From Compostimonas suwonensis (GTDB taxonomy: Bacteria > Actinomycetota > Actinomycetes > Actinomycetales > Microbacteriaceae), in the NCBI RefSeq assembly GCF_002797855.1, contig NZ_PGFB01000005.1:186001-250000 (forward strand): a DNA stretch of 64,000 bases, read 5' to 3'. A program made the position numbers and the translations under genes. The notes below the pieces were generated by a model. It was not told the DNA's origin. It saw nothing but the letters and a program-made list of their open reading frames with translations, and did no database searches. Shown here in pieces: positions 36,610-45,095 of this stretch. Numbering within the stretch: the stretch's first letter is position 1; every line of letters begins with the position of its first letter.

Positions 36610-37704
36610 CTACGCCCGCCTGAACTGGTTGACCATCGGGCAGTCGAAGGGGTCGCGGGCCGAGAGGCCGACGCGATTGAGGTAGTCGATGACGATACCG
36701 TACGAGCGCATGAGGGTCGTCTCGGTGTAGACGATGCCCTGGGTCTCGCAGTGCTCGCGCACGATCTCTCGCGCCCTGCGCAGGTGCGGCCGCGGCATGC
36801 TCGGGAACAGGTGGTGCTCGATCTGGTAGTTGAGACCGCCCATGAAGATGTTCATGCCGAAGCCCTGGATGTTGCGCGAGGTCAGCACCTGCTTGCTGAG
36901 GAAGTCCATCTTCACGCCGGCGGGGATGATCGGCATGCCCTTGTGGTTGGGCGCGAACGACGCGCCCATGTAGATGCCGAAGATCGCGAGCTGCACGCCG
37001 AGGAAGGCGAACGCCATGCCGAGCGGCAGCACCCAGAACACGGCCGCGATGTAGAGCGTCAGGCGGGCGGCGATGAGGCTCAGCTCGAGCGCGCGGCCCT
37101 CGACCTTGCCGCGTTCGAAAAGGGTGAGCACGGAGCGGTAGTGCAGGTTGAGGCCCTCGAGTGTGAGCAGGGGGAAGAAGAGATAGCCCTGCTTGCGGGT
37201 GAGAAGGGCGAAGAAGCCCTTCTGCTTCGCGGCGTCCGCCTCGATGAACGAGATCGTGTCGATCTCGATGTCGGGGTCTTTGCCGATCGTGTTCGGGTTG
37301 GCGTGGTGCCGGGTGTGCTTCGTCATCCACCAGGAGTAGCTGATGCCGACGATGCCCGCCGCGAGCAGGCGGCCGGCGCGGTCGTTGGCGGGGCCCGACT
37401 CGAAGACCTGGCGGTGCGAGGCCTCGTGGGCGAGGAAGGCGAACTGCGTGAGCACGATTCCGAGCGCCGCCGCGATGAGCAGCTGGAACCAGGAGTCGCC
37501 GAGCAGGATGAACCCGGCCACGCAGCCGGCGAGGGCGAGGACGAGCACCGAGAAGGTCACGATGTAGAAACCGCGCTGGCGGCGCAGGAGCCCGGCTTCG
37601 CGCACCGTCTTCAGGAGCGCGGAATACGTGCTCGTGGGCGGAACAGAGCCTGCGGCTCTCGGACTCGTCGGGCGGATCGGCCCGAGGGTAGCACTGAACG
37701 TCAT
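36610..37704 (-). CDS. Membrane fatty acid desaturase (acyl-CoA desaturase type)
   Basis: Introduces a double bond in membrane fatty acyl chains with a di-iron centre. The 364-residue protein has the three histidine boxes in order: HEASH near residue 93, HTRHH near 129 and QIEHHLFP near 300, with four membrane helices between them. This is the acyl-CoA/acyl-lipid desaturase family that includes mycobacterial DesA3-type enzymes. GAAGG lies 5 nt before the ATG. A role in cold adaptation would fit the neighbouring cold shock gene, but the two are divergent and co-regulation is only a guess. Confidence 0.92.
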   Translation of the reverse strand: MTFSATLGPIRPTSPRAAGSVPPTSTYSALLKTVREAGLLRRQRGFYIVTFSVLVLALAGCVAGFILLGDSWFQLLIAAALGIVLTQFAFLAHEASHRQVFESGPANDRAGRLLAAGIVGISYSWWMTKHTRHHANPNTIGKDPDIEIDTISFIEADAAKQKGFFALLTRKQGYLFFPLLTLEGLNLHYRSVLTLFERGKVEGRALELSLIAARLTLYIAAVFWVLPLGMAFAFLGVQLAIFGIYMGASFAPNHKGMPIIPAGVKMDFLSKQVLTSRNIQGFGMNIFMGGLNYQIEHHLFPSMPRPHLRRAREIVREHCETQGIVYTETTLMRSYGIVIDYLNRVGLSARDPFDCPMVNQFRRA

Positions 37705-37942
37705 CGTCGCCTTCGAGGGGTGTCGGATACGACTTCCCAGCCGGCGTGATCGAGCATGTGCTCGTAGATGTACTCAGGCTAGTGGGCATGGCTGATGAAA
37801 AGCCGTGTCTCGCGGAAACGGCGGTTCGAGACATCCGCTCGGCCTGTGCCCTTGTGTTCTCAGGCGGGTGCGCTATGGTTGACCCGCGACTCCGATCGTT
37901 CCTCACCGAACGAGCACCGTCGCACAAGTTGTTGTGTTGCGC
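37705..37942 (+). other. Upstream region and promoter of the cold shock gene
   Basis: The divergent region between the desaturase and cold shock genes. TTGTGT at 37852-37857 and TATGGT at 37874-37879, 16 nt apart, are the best promoter candidates. They would give a transcript starting near 37885 and a leader of about 185 nt before the cold shock ATG, similar to the long leaders of other csp genes. Open frames here look like chance. Confidence 0.45.
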
Positions 37943-38056
37943 ATGAATTTCAAGCGCCGCTCTCACCACAGGGGTGGGAACGGCCGCTTTTCTGAGGGGC
38001 GAATCAAGAACACCGCGACGAGCGGTTCCGACAGTCGGAGCCGGTCACCTCATTGA
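37943..38056 (+). CDS. Possible 37-residue basic leader peptide upstream of the cold shock gene
   Basis: An open frame beginning MNFKRRSHHRGGNGRFSEGR in the predicted cold shock leader, ending 12 nt before the cold shock ATG. It is strongly basic (Arg, Lys and His dominate). No good ribosome binding site precedes it. It may be a real small protein, a regulatory leader peptide, or chance coding within a structured leader. Confidence 0.35.
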   Translation: MNFKRRSHHRGGNGRFSEGRIKNTATSGSDSRSRSPH

Positions 38057-38068
38057 AAAGAGAACATC

Positions 38069-38272
38069 ATGTCCACAGGTACCGTTAAATGGTTCAACGC
38101 CGAAAAGGGCTTCGGATTCATCGCTCCCGATGACGGAAGCGCCGACGTGTTCGCGCACTTCTCGGCCATCGCGAGCGACGGCTACCGTTCGCTCGACGAG
38201 AACCAGAAGGTCGAATTCGAGACCGCCCAGGGCCCCAAGGGCGCCCAGGCCGAGAACATCCGCGTCATCTAA
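38069..38272 (+). CDS. Cold shock protein (CspA family)
   Basis: A 67-residue single-stranded nucleic-acid-binding protein acting as an RNA chaperone. It has the standard five-stranded OB fold with RNP1 (KGFGFIAP, residues 13-20) and RNP2 (DVFAHF, residues 29-34), and normal length. AAAGAGA lies shortly before the ATG. It has a long leader upstream and a textbook terminator 36 nt after the stop, so it is transcribed as a single-gene unit apart from the possible leader peptide. Confidence 0.97.
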   Translation: MSTGTVKWFNAEKGFGFIAPDDGSADVFAHFSAIASDGYRSLDENQKVEFETAQGPKGAQAENIRVI

Positions 38273-38307
38273 GACGCTGTAGTCTCCACCGTTCACTGAG
38301 CGGCACG

Positions 38308-38339
38308 AGGCCGTCGCCCTTCGGGGCGGCGGCCTTTTT
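38308..38339 (+). terminator. Intrinsic terminator of the cold shock gene
   Basis: AGGCCGTCGCCC at 38308-38319 pairs with 38324-38335 across a TTCG tetraloop (12 pairs including one G-T), followed by TTTT. This is the clearest plus-strand terminator in the window. Confidence 0.92.
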
Positions 38340-38387
38340 CGCGTCCAGCCCCTCCCCCGTCGCATCCGCCGATGAGAGAATGTCGCC

Positions 38388-38924
38388 GTGACCAGCAACG
38401 ATGATCATCAGAGCAGACGAGACGGCGTGGACGACGCAGACGGCGACGCGGTGCCCGGCGACGGGCGCGACGAGACCGAGACCGAGAGGCTCGACCGCAA
38501 CTGGAACGAGATCCTCCAGGAGCTGCGGGTCATCCAGACCGGGACGCAGATCCTCACGGGCTTCCTGCTCGCCGCGGCCTTCCAGTCGCGCTTCGAGGAG
38601 CTCGACCGGTTCCAGCTCACCGTCTACCTGAGCCTCGTGGTCGTCGCGACGCTCACGACCGCGCTGGGGCTCGCGCCCGTGAGCCTGCACCGCCGCCTGT
38701 TCCGTCAGCAGGCCAAGGAGCAGATCGTGCGCTACGCCGACCGCGTGCTGCAGGCGACGCTCGTCGGAGTCGCCCTCACGCTCACCGGCACGGTGCTGCT
38801 CATCTTCGACCTCGTGGCGGGGCCGACGGCCGGCTTCATCGCCGCGGGCGCCGTGCTGGTCATGCTGGCCCTGCTGTGGCTGCTCGTGCCGTCGCGGGCG
38901 CGCACGCGGATGAGCGCGCGGTAA
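38388..38924 (+). CDS. DUF6328 family membrane protein
   Basis: A 178-residue protein: an acidic, disordered N-terminus (residues 1-33), then the family core RLDRNWNEILQELRVIQTGT, and four membrane helices. This order matches the actinobacterial DUF6328 family; function unknown. The start is GTG, with the hexamer GAGAAT 6 nt upstream and no ribosome binding site. Confidence 0.8.
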   Translation: MTSNDDHQSRRDGVDDADGDAVPGDGRDETETERLDRNWNEILQELRVIQTGTQILTGFLLAAAFQSRFEELDRFQLTVYLSLVVVATLTTALGLAPVSLHRRLFRQQAKEQIVRYADRVLQATLVGVALTLTGTVLLIFDLVAGPTAGFIAAGAVLVMLALLWLLVPSRARTRMSAR

Positions 38925-38972
38925 CCGCTCGGTGCGCTCGAGCGGCCCGCGCGTCGGCCCGCACACGACCGC

Positions 38973-40061
38973 TCACTCGACGAGCGACTCGGCGAACAGG
39001 CTCGCGAGCGCCGGGACGCCTCCCCGACGGTAGGCCTCTCGCTGCGCGTCGGCGCCCGTGCCCTCGCTGAGCAGCCGCTCGAGGCCCGAGCCGACCTCCT
39101 CGAGGTCGCCCTCCTCGACGAGCGCGGGCTCGGCGTGCGCGAGCAGCGCCTCGACCGCGACGCGCGCCGCGACGAGCTCCCCCGTGCGCGGATCGACGAG
39201 CATCGACCGGGTGCCGTACCGCGCCGCGTGCCACACCGCCGACTCGAGCACCTCGGGCGGCGGCGCGGCGTCCGCCCCCGTCGTGCGCCCCTCGGCGAGA
39301 TCGGCGAGCGCGCGCACCACGAGGCCGCGCACGGCACCCGCGATCGTGACGGCGTGCCTCACCGTGAGCTGCGCGTCCGAGGCGCGCACCTCGAGTGTGG
39401 GGTGTTTGCTCGAGAGGCGCGCGTTCCAGGCGATGAGCGGGATGTCGGTCGTGCCGCCGAGGCCGACGAGGTTCTCGGTTCGAGCCGCGTAGTCCGCGGC
39501 ATCCGCGAAGTGCGGAGGGCAGCCCTGGGTCGTCCAGCGGCGCATCTGGATGGTGCGCCAGCTGGCGAACGCGCTGTCGTCGCCCTGCCAGAAGGGCGAG
39601 TTGCCGCTGAGCGCGACGATCGTGGGCAGCCAGCTCCTCAGAGCGTTGAGCGCGTGCACGCCCGACTCCCTGTCGGGGATCTCGACGTGCACGTGCATGC
39701 CGTTGACGATGTGCTCCCGGGTGATGGCGCCCTGCTCCGCCGCGACCGCGAGATAGCGCGACTGCTCGGTGATCGTGGGGGTGGCGTCGATCGTGAACGG
39801 CGCGCCCGTGGCAGCCGCGACGGCACCCTGCTCGCGGGCGATCGAGCCGAGCTCGCGACGGAACTGCGCGAGCTCCCCGGCCGCCTGCTCGAGCGAGCTG
39901 CAGATGGATGTCGCACACTCCACCTGGCACGCGAGGAACTCCTCCTGCGCGTGCTCCCCCGCCGCCGAGAGCCGCCCGATCACCTCCCGGGCGATGTAGC
40001 GCGGGCCGAGCCCGGCGGGGTCCAGCAGGATGAATTCCTCTTCGACACCGAAAGCCGTCAC
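38973..40061 (-). CDS. Glutamate-cysteine ligase-like carboxylate-amine ligase (YbdK type)
   Basis: An ATP-dependent ligase of the GCS2 family, joining a carboxylate (typically glutamate) to an amine. The 362-residue protein opens with FGVEEEFILLD, the acidic metal-binding motif, and has NGMHVHVEIPD, PTIVALSGNSPFWQG and the Arg-rich WRTIQMRRW segment. Actinobacteria that make mycothiol carry several such paralogues with unproved substrates. GTG at 40061 is chosen because TAGCGT lies exactly 7 nt upstream (leaderless pattern) and the protein then begins at the conserved domain; 40070 and 40127 are alternatives. Confidence 0.88.
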   Translation of the reverse strand: MTAFGVEEEFILLDPAGLGPRYIAREVIGRLSAAGEHAQEEFLACQVECATSICSSLEQAAGELAQFRRELGSIAREQGAVAAATGAPFTIDATPTITEQSRYLAVAAEQGAITREHIVNGMHVHVEIPDRESGVHALNALRSWLPTIVALSGNSPFWQGDDSAFASWRTIQMRRWTTQGCPPHFADAADYAARTENLVGLGGTTDIPLIAWNARLSSKHPTLEVRASDAQLTVRHAVTIAGAVRGLVVRALADLAEGRTTGADAAPPPEVLESAVWHAARYGTRSMLVDPRTGELVAARVAVEALLAHAEPALVEEGDLEEVGSGLERLLSEGTGADAQREAYRRGGVPALASLFAESLVE

Positions 40062-40247
40062 AGTCCACACGCTAGGTGCGGTGCCGCGGCTCGGCAAGGC
40101 CTTGACGGCGACGACGAGGGAGGGCAAGGCGACCCTGGCTTGTCAAGGGGTGTGCCGGGCCGCCCGCCCGTTTCTAGGATGGAAGGCGCTCGGGCACGCC
40201 GATCTCGCAGCCGGCGGGCCGACGACGGGGTGCGAGGGGAGACGACG

Positions 40248-40469
40248 ATGACGACGACCACCGAGGAACGCGCCGGGACACGCGCCGGGACGCGCTGGGA
40301 TGTGCGCGGCCACCTGGCCGATCTCGACTATCCGGCGACACGCGACGACATCCTGCGGATCGCGTGTCGATCGGATGCCGACGACGAGACGATCGCCCGG
40401 ATCCGCAGCCTTCCGGCCGCCTCCTTCAACGGCACCTACGAGGTGTGCAGGAGCCTGGCCGCACGATAG
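40248..40469 (+). CDS. DUF2795 domain protein
   Basis: A 73-residue soluble protein with the DUF2795 layout: GHLADLDYPATRDDILRIA followed by a helical segment (DDETIARIRSLPAASFNGTYEV). The family is widespread in actinobacteria and has no known function. GGGGAG lies 6 nt before the ATG. It lies 9 nt upstream of the CPBP protease gene, and its stop overlaps that gene's apparent -10 box. Confidence 0.8.
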   Translation: MTTTTEERAGTRAGTRWDVRGHLADLDYPATRDDILRIACRSDADDETIARIRSLPAASFNGTYEVCRSLAAR

Positions 40470-40478
40470 CGTGACGGG

Positions 40479-41240
40479 GTGGACTCTGATGCGGCACGCC
40501 CCGCCCCGGTAGACGCCGGCGCGGCCGGAGGCGGCGCGGTCACGCAGCGCCCGGTGCGCTGGGGAATCCCGGAGGCCTTCGCCGGGGTCGCGATCGCGAT
40601 CGTGCTCGTTCTCGTGCTGTCGTGGCTCGTCCGCACGGTGATCATCGATCCCCACCTCCAGCTGCTGCTGAGCTACCTCGTCGTCTGGGTTCCGCTGCTC
40701 GGGGCGTGCGTCTACGCGACCGTCGTCCGCGGCAGCCGCTCCTTCTCGCGCGACTTCGGCCTGCGCTTCACGGGGCTCGATCTGCTCTGGGGCGTCGGGT
40801 TCGGGCTCATCGCCCGGGCGATCGCAAGCGTCGTCGAGATCGCGGTCTACGGCAGGATGGCGGGGCTCGGCGTCAGCTTCGGCGAGACGGTCTACGACGG
40901 CTGGTGGGTGTTCCAGATGATGCTCGCGCCCGTGCTGCTCGCGCCCGTCGTCGAGGAGCTGTTCTTCCGCGGCCTCCTGCAGCGCGCCGTGTACCGCTCC
41001 GTCGCGGCCTCGCGCGGCTGGGCGATCGGGCTCTCGGTCGCGATCTCGGCGGCCGTCTTCGCGCTCGTGCACCTCCTCGACGTCGCCACCCCCGGCGCCG
41101 CGCTCGTCGTGGGGCTCTCGACCTTCGTCTTCGGCGTGGGCAGCGGGCTCATCGCGGCCTTCACGGGCCGGATCGGCGGCTCGATCGTCGCGCACGTGAC
41201 CTTCAACGCCGCACTCCTGGCGGCCGTGCTCACGTCCTGA
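40479..41240 (+). CDS. CPBP family intramembrane glutamic endopeptidase
   Basis: A 253-residue membrane protease with eight helices. The three CPBP (Abi) motifs are present: EELFFRG near residue 160, FALVHLLD near 190 and HVTFNA near 240, supplying the catalytic Glu and metal- or water-binding His/Asn. Relatives process prenylated proteins or provide bacteriocin self-immunity; the role here is unknown. GTG at 40479 is 6 nt after TAGCGT (40467-40472), a clear leaderless arrangement, so it may be transcribed apart from the DUF2795 gene. Confidence 0.88.
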   Translation: MDSDAARPAPVDAGAAGGGAVTQRPVRWGIPEAFAGVAIAIVLVLVLSWLVRTVIIDPHLQLLLSYLVVWVPLLGACVYATVVRGSRSFSRDFGLRFTGLDLLWGVGFGLIARAIASVVEIAVYGRMAGLGVSFGETVYDGWWVFQMMLAPVLLAPVVEELFFRGLLQRAVYRSVAASRGWAIGLSVAISAAVFALVHLLDVATPGAALVVGLSTFVFGVGSGLIAAFTGRIGGSIVAHVTFNAALLAAVLTS

Positions 41241-41298
41241 GGCGTGCCCGCCGGCGCCGGAACACATCCCGCCGCCTTGCTCGACCCACGCTGTTCGC

Positions 41299-41437
41299 CC
41301 CCAATGCAGGGTTCCCCAATGCAGGAGTTCCCAAACGCAGGAGTCCCGGTGGTCAGAGCAGGAGAACGTCGGCGAATCCGGCCCCTGCGCTCACAAACTC
41401 CTGCATTCGGGAGAAGAACTCCTGCATTCGGGAGAAG
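41299..41437. repeat. Cluster of degenerate ATGCAGGAGTT repeats in both orientations
   Basis: Three direct copies around CCCAATGCAGGAGTTC lie at about 41299-41347, and two inverted copies (AACTCCTGCATTCGGGAG) at about 41392-41437. The halves could fold into a long imperfect hairpin between two converging genes. Unit size varies and there are no uniform spacers, so it is not a CRISPR array; a dispersed intergenic repeat or a terminator-like element is more likely. Confidence 0.65.
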
Positions 41438-41459
41438 GACGGGACGGTGGGGACATCCT

Positions 41460-42068
41460 TCAGGGGCGCAGCGCTCCGCCCGACTCCTGCAGGTAGCACA
41501 CCGCGCACAGCGACTCGTAGGTGACCTCGACGCCGTCGATCGCGACCTGCGCGCCGTCGAAGACGTAGCGGTCGCCGACGCGACGCCCGTTGAAGACGGC
41601 CTTGCGCCCGCACCGGCAGATCGTCTTGAGCTCTTCGAGGCTGTGCGCGATCTCCAGCAGGCGCCCGCTGCCCTCGAAGGCCACGGTCTGGAAGTCGGTG
41701 CGGATGCCGTACGCGAGCACGGGCACGTTCTCGAGCACGGCGATGCGCAGGAGGTCGTCGACCTGCTCGGCCGTGAGGAACTGCGCCTCATCGACGAGCA
41801 GGCAGCTCACATCGCGCAGGTTCCGCGCGGCCGACTCGGTGCGGTAGCCCTGGAAGGTCTCGTAGGCGTCGGAGTCGGGCGCCAGGAGGAAGTCGACGTC
41901 GCGCTCGACGCCCAGCCGCGAGACGATCGCGCGATCGGCCTTGGTGTCGATGGCGGGCTTGGCGAGCAGCACGTCGTGACCGCGCTCCTCGTAGTTGTGC
42001 GCGGCCTGCAGCAGGGCGGTGCTCTTGCCGCTGTTCATCGCACCGTACCGGAAGTAGAGCTTGGCCAT
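41460..42068 (-). CDS. tdk: Thymidine kinase (type II)
   Basis: Phosphorylates thymidine with ATP in the pyrimidine salvage pathway. The 202-residue protein has the P-loop GAMNSGKSTALLQ (residues 9-21), the Walker B-like LLVDEAQFL with the catalytic Glu near residue 95, the lasso region YESLC, and zinc cysteines in ICRCGRKA and CAVCYL. Length is normal for the tetrameric type II enzyme. TAAGCT lies 6 nt before the ATG, fitting a leaderless transcript. Confidence 0.95.
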   Translation of the reverse strand: MAKLYFRYGAMNSGKSTALLQAAHNYEERGHDVLLAKPAIDTKADRAIVSRLGVERDVDFLLAPDSDAYETFQGYRTESAARNLRDVSCLLVDEAQFLTAEQVDDLLRIAVLENVPVLAYGIRTDFQTVAFEGSGRLLEIAHSLEELKTICRCGRKAVFNGRRVGDRYVFDGAQVAIDGVEVTYESLCAVCYLQESGGALRP

Positions 42069-42111
42069 CCGACAAGCTTAGAACGCGGCCGAGTGCACGT
42101 GCTCTCGCGGG

Positions 42112-44445
42112 CTACAACACGGTGTGCAGGATGCCGCCCCCCTGCGTCACGTCGATCATGCGGGTCTCGCGCGCCTCGACGATGACGCTCGCGAACGTCG
42201 ACCGCCCCGGAGGCAGGATCCGCGCCGTCAGCCGCGCTCCCGGCCCCTCGAGCAGGGCGAGCTCCCCGACGACCGTGTCGACGATCGCCGACACGAGCAG
42301 GGGGTCGTAGCCCTCGCCTCCGCCGTCGTCGAGCAGCACGACGTCGACGCCGCGCTCCCGGGCGGCGAACGCGGCATCCGTCAGCTCGGTCACGTAGAGG
42401 CCGCGCCCGCGCACGCCGTCGCGCAGGGTCGCCTCGAGCAGCAGGCAGCGGTGGCGGTCGGCCGCGCTCAGGGTCTGCCCTCGGGCGATCGTGGAGATGA
42501 GCGGAAGCGCGAGCCGGTCGAGCCGGCGCAGCTGCTCCTCGCGCTCCTGCAGCGAGGCGACGGTCGCCGCCTCGTGGCCGGCCCGCGACATCCGCTCGGC
42601 GTTGACCGTGCGCAGCGTCGCGGTCGCGCGTTTGATCCAGATGGCGAAGAAGGTCCCGACGAGCAGGGTGCCCGCGTGCCGGATGACGAGGTCGAGGCCC
42701 ACGAGACCGCCGAGCCCGACGGCGACCGCCCACACGATCGTCGTCGCGGCCATGATCGAGTAGCCGATCCAGGCCAGGCGGATCCGCCCGCGCAGCTCGA
42801 GGGTCAGCAGCAGGATGGTGTTCGCCCCGAGGTGCCAGGTCGCGTACTCGGGCCAGCCGCCCGGCTGCAGTTGCAGCGTCTGCAGCACGGTCGTGGCGAA
42901 GACGACGCCCACGATGGCCCATGACCACGACAGCGGGAGCGGATCGGGGCCGGGCCAGGTCGCCCACACTCCGGCCGCGGCGATAGCGAGGAACGAGAGC
43001 AGCACGGCCCACAAGCTCATACCCGCGGCGAGCGAGCCGAAGGCGAGCACGGCGTGCACGGCCACGAAGAGCGCCACCATGATCCGCGCGGGAACGCTCG
43101 AGAGCTGCAGCAGGTCGGCGTACGAGTCGGATGCCGCGGCGGCGCCGGCCCGCCGCTCCGCCGCTCCGCCTGCCGCCGTGCCGGGCCCGCCGCCCTCGCC
43201 CGGGTCGCCCTCGGCGCCCGGCCCGAGCCGCAGCGTCACGAGCGTTCCGTAACCGACCCGCGAGGTCACCGTCGCCTCGCCGTCGGGCACGGCCTCCATC
43301 CGCCCGAGGATGCTCCGGGCGATGCCCAGCCGGGCGGCCGGCACCGCCGGCGGGTCGAAGCCCGCGCCGTTGTCGCGCACGTCGACGAGCAGCCCGCGCT
43401 CCCCGTAGGCCACGGCGATGGAGCGCGAGACGGAGGCTCCGCGGGGCGAGGCGTGACGCAGCGAGTTGCGCACGGCCTCGGCCGCGGCATCCACGATCGC
43501 GGAGGCGCTCTCGCGGGGCACCGTCACCTCCTCGCGCAGCCGTCGGGCGACGCGCGCGCTGAACGCGATCGGAACCGTGCTCCCCCGCGCGAGCCGCGCC
43601 AAGCGGGTGACGAGCTCGTCGAGACGCACGGGAGCGCCCTCGTCGCGGGACGTGGCGCCGCGCAGGGTCTCGAGCTGCGCCGCGGTCTGGGCCGCCTGCG
43701 CGACGACGTCGGGATCGGGCCGCGCCCCGCCGCGGCCCGCCATGAGCAGGGTCGAGATGATGCCGTCGTGGATGAGCGCCTCGAACCGGCCCCGCTCCCG
43801 CTGCCGGGCGATGCGCGCTGCGGCCGTCGACGACTCCTCCCACGCGTTCTGCAGCTCGAGGTCGATCCGACGCGCGCCCAGCTGGGCCACGACGGTGAGC
43901 TCTCCGAAGAGCGTCGCGAAGAAGAGGATGTAGAGCGCCCCCTGCACCGACGGCAGGAGCGCGTTCGGCGTCGAGCCGAGCGCCTGGAAGCGCATCGTCA
44001 CGGCGAAGAAGCTCACGACGATCGCATACGGCCAGATGAGCATGCCCGGGCGCGCGATCGCGAGACAGGCGACGGGGATCGCCGTGATGCTCAGCAGCCA
44101 CGGGTTCGTCTCCGCGCCCGCGAGAGGCCCCGGCCGCACGATCTCCCACACGACGATCGCGAGCAGATAGCTGATGGACGCCGCGGCCGCGAGCCCGCGC
44201 AGCATGCCCATCGACGCCCAGCGGGCCGCGAGTCCCAGCGCGAGCGGCACCCCGACCACGACCGAGAACGTCACGACCGAGGTGAAGGGCGCGACCCTGT
44301 CGATCTGCGCGACGAAGGAGGGTAGCGCGAGCAGCCCGAAGATGACGCCGCCCACCCCCACCGAGGCAGCGAGCACCCGTACGACGCGGAACTCCGAGTC
44401 GCCTGCGACGGTGACCGCCGGGCGCGCGGGTTCCGTGAGCACCAT
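42112..44445 (-). CDS. Sensor histidine kinase with two membrane-plus-cytoplasmic modules
   Basis: A 777-residue kinase partner of the response regulator encoded 5 nt upstream. Module one: six or so helices to residue 185, H-box FEALIHDGII with phospho-acceptor His at about 226, N-box EAVRNSLRHA near 327 and G-box DVRDNGAGFD near 360, as in the NarL-associated HisKA_3 class. After a Gly/Ala/Arg linker (415-440), module two adds about five more helices, a coiled coil and a C-terminal domain (610-777) shaped like a kinase ATPase but without N or G boxes. Doubling within one chain is unusual; the second part may sense or regulate. Confidence 0.88.
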   Translation of the reverse strand: MVLTEPARPAVTVAGDSEFRVVRVLAASVGVGGVIFGLLALPSFVAQIDRVAPFTSVVTFSVVVGVPLALGLAARWASMGMLRGLAAAASISYLLAIVVWEIVRPGPLAGAETNPWLLSITAIPVACLAIARPGMLIWPYAIVVSFFAVTMRFQALGSTPNALLPSVQGALYILFFATLFGELTVVAQLGARRIDLELQNAWEESSTAAARIARQRERGRFEALIHDGIISTLLMAGRGGARPDPDVVAQAAQTAAQLETLRGATSRDEGAPVRLDELVTRLARLARGSTVPIAFSARVARRLREEVTVPRESASAIVDAAAEAVRNSLRHASPRGASVSRSIAVAYGERGLLVDVRDNGAGFDPPAVPAARLGIARSILGRMEAVPDGEATVTSRVGYGTLVTLRLGPGAEGDPGEGGGPGTAAGGAAERRAGAAAASDSYADLLQLSSVPARIMVALFVAVHAVLAFGSLAAGMSLWAVLLSFLAIAAAGVWATWPGPDPLPLSWSWAIVGVVFATTVLQTLQLQPGGWPEYATWHLGANTILLLTLELRGRIRLAWIGYSIMAATTIVWAVAVGLGGLVGLDLVIRHAGTLLVGTFFAIWIKRATATLRTVNAERMSRAGHEAATVASLQEREEQLRRLDRLALPLISTIARGQTLSAADRHRCLLLEATLRDGVRGRGLYVTELTDAAFAARERGVDVVLLDDGGGEGYDPLLVSAIVDTVVGELALLEGPGARLTARILPPGRSTFASVIVEARETRMIDVTQGGGILHTVL

Positions 44446-44450
44446 CGGCG

Positions 44451-45095
44451 TCAGGGTCGGCCGGGGTAGGGCAGGATGCCGTCCTCGAGAGCGCGCTTGT
44501 AGAGGTCGACCTTGGTGTTGGCGGGGCGCCCCGCTCGCTCGTACTTGGCCCGCACCCTGCGGATGTAGTCGACGACGGTCGCCTCGGTCACTCCCGTGCG
44601 CTGGGCGACGAGCGGGGCCTTCGCCCCCGAGGCGTAGAGGGCGAGCACCTCGCGCTCGCGCGTGCTCAGCCGGGCGTCGGCGAGGTCGGGGTCGCCGTCG
44701 AGCGCGGCCGCCCACTCGGTGGAGGCGACGGGCACACCCGCCACGGCGGAGGCGACGGCCTCGAGCAGCACGCTCGTCGGCTCGGACTTGCGCACGACCC
44801 CCAGCACCCCGGCCTTCGCGGCCGAGCGCACGAGGTTCGCGTCGTCGCCGCCCGTGAAGGCGAGCACCTCGGCGCCGCGCTCGCGCACCCGCGCGACGTT
44901 GTCCTCCGGAGAGGAGCCGTCGGCGAGGCGCAGGTCGAGGATCACGAGGTCGATCTCGTGCTCGAGCGCGAGCACCTCGTCGACCGTCGCGACGCAGGCG
45001 ACGACCTCCACCGACGGCAGATTGCCGAAGACTTCGGCGAAACCGCGCGCGACGATCTCATGATCGTCGACGAGAACGACACGAAAAGCCGCCAT
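44451..45095 (-). CDS. NarL/LuxR-type response regulator
   Basis: A 214-residue DNA-binding regulator. The receiver domain has DD at residues 10-11, the phospho-acceptor Asp at about 54 in VILDLRL and Lys in VVRKSEP; the C-terminal LuxR helix-turn-helix is LSTREREVLALYASGAKAPL with VTEATVVDYIRRVRAKYERA. The tail (KVDLYKRALEDGILPY) resembles that of the regulator encoded at 45413-46711, so the two are probably paralogues. AAGGGGG lies 5 nt before the ATG, and the kinase follows after 5 nt, a standard two-component operon. Confidence 0.92.
   Translation of the reverse strand: MAAFRVVLVDDHEIVARGFAEVFGNLPSVEVVACVATVDEVLALEHEIDLVILDLRLADGSSPEDNVARVRERGAEVLAFTGGDDANLVRSAAKAGVLGVVRKSEPTSVLLEAVASAVAGVPVASTEWAAALDGDPDLADARLSTREREVLALYASGAKAPLVAQRTGVTEATVVDYIRRVRAKYERAGRPANTKVDLYKRALEDGILPYPGRP

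Noticed and set aside
36751-37749. 332-residue plus-strand frame opposite the desaturase
   Set aside because: Low-complexity acidic/basic composition typical of an antisense frame; the three histidine boxes are on the minus strand.
41299-41437. CRISPR array
   Set aside because: Repeats are short and degenerate, in both orientations, with no regular spacers and no cas genes nearby.
43054-44325. 423-residue plus-strand frame opposite the histidine kinase
   Set aside because: Arg/His-rich composition without domains; kinase motifs are clear on the other strand.
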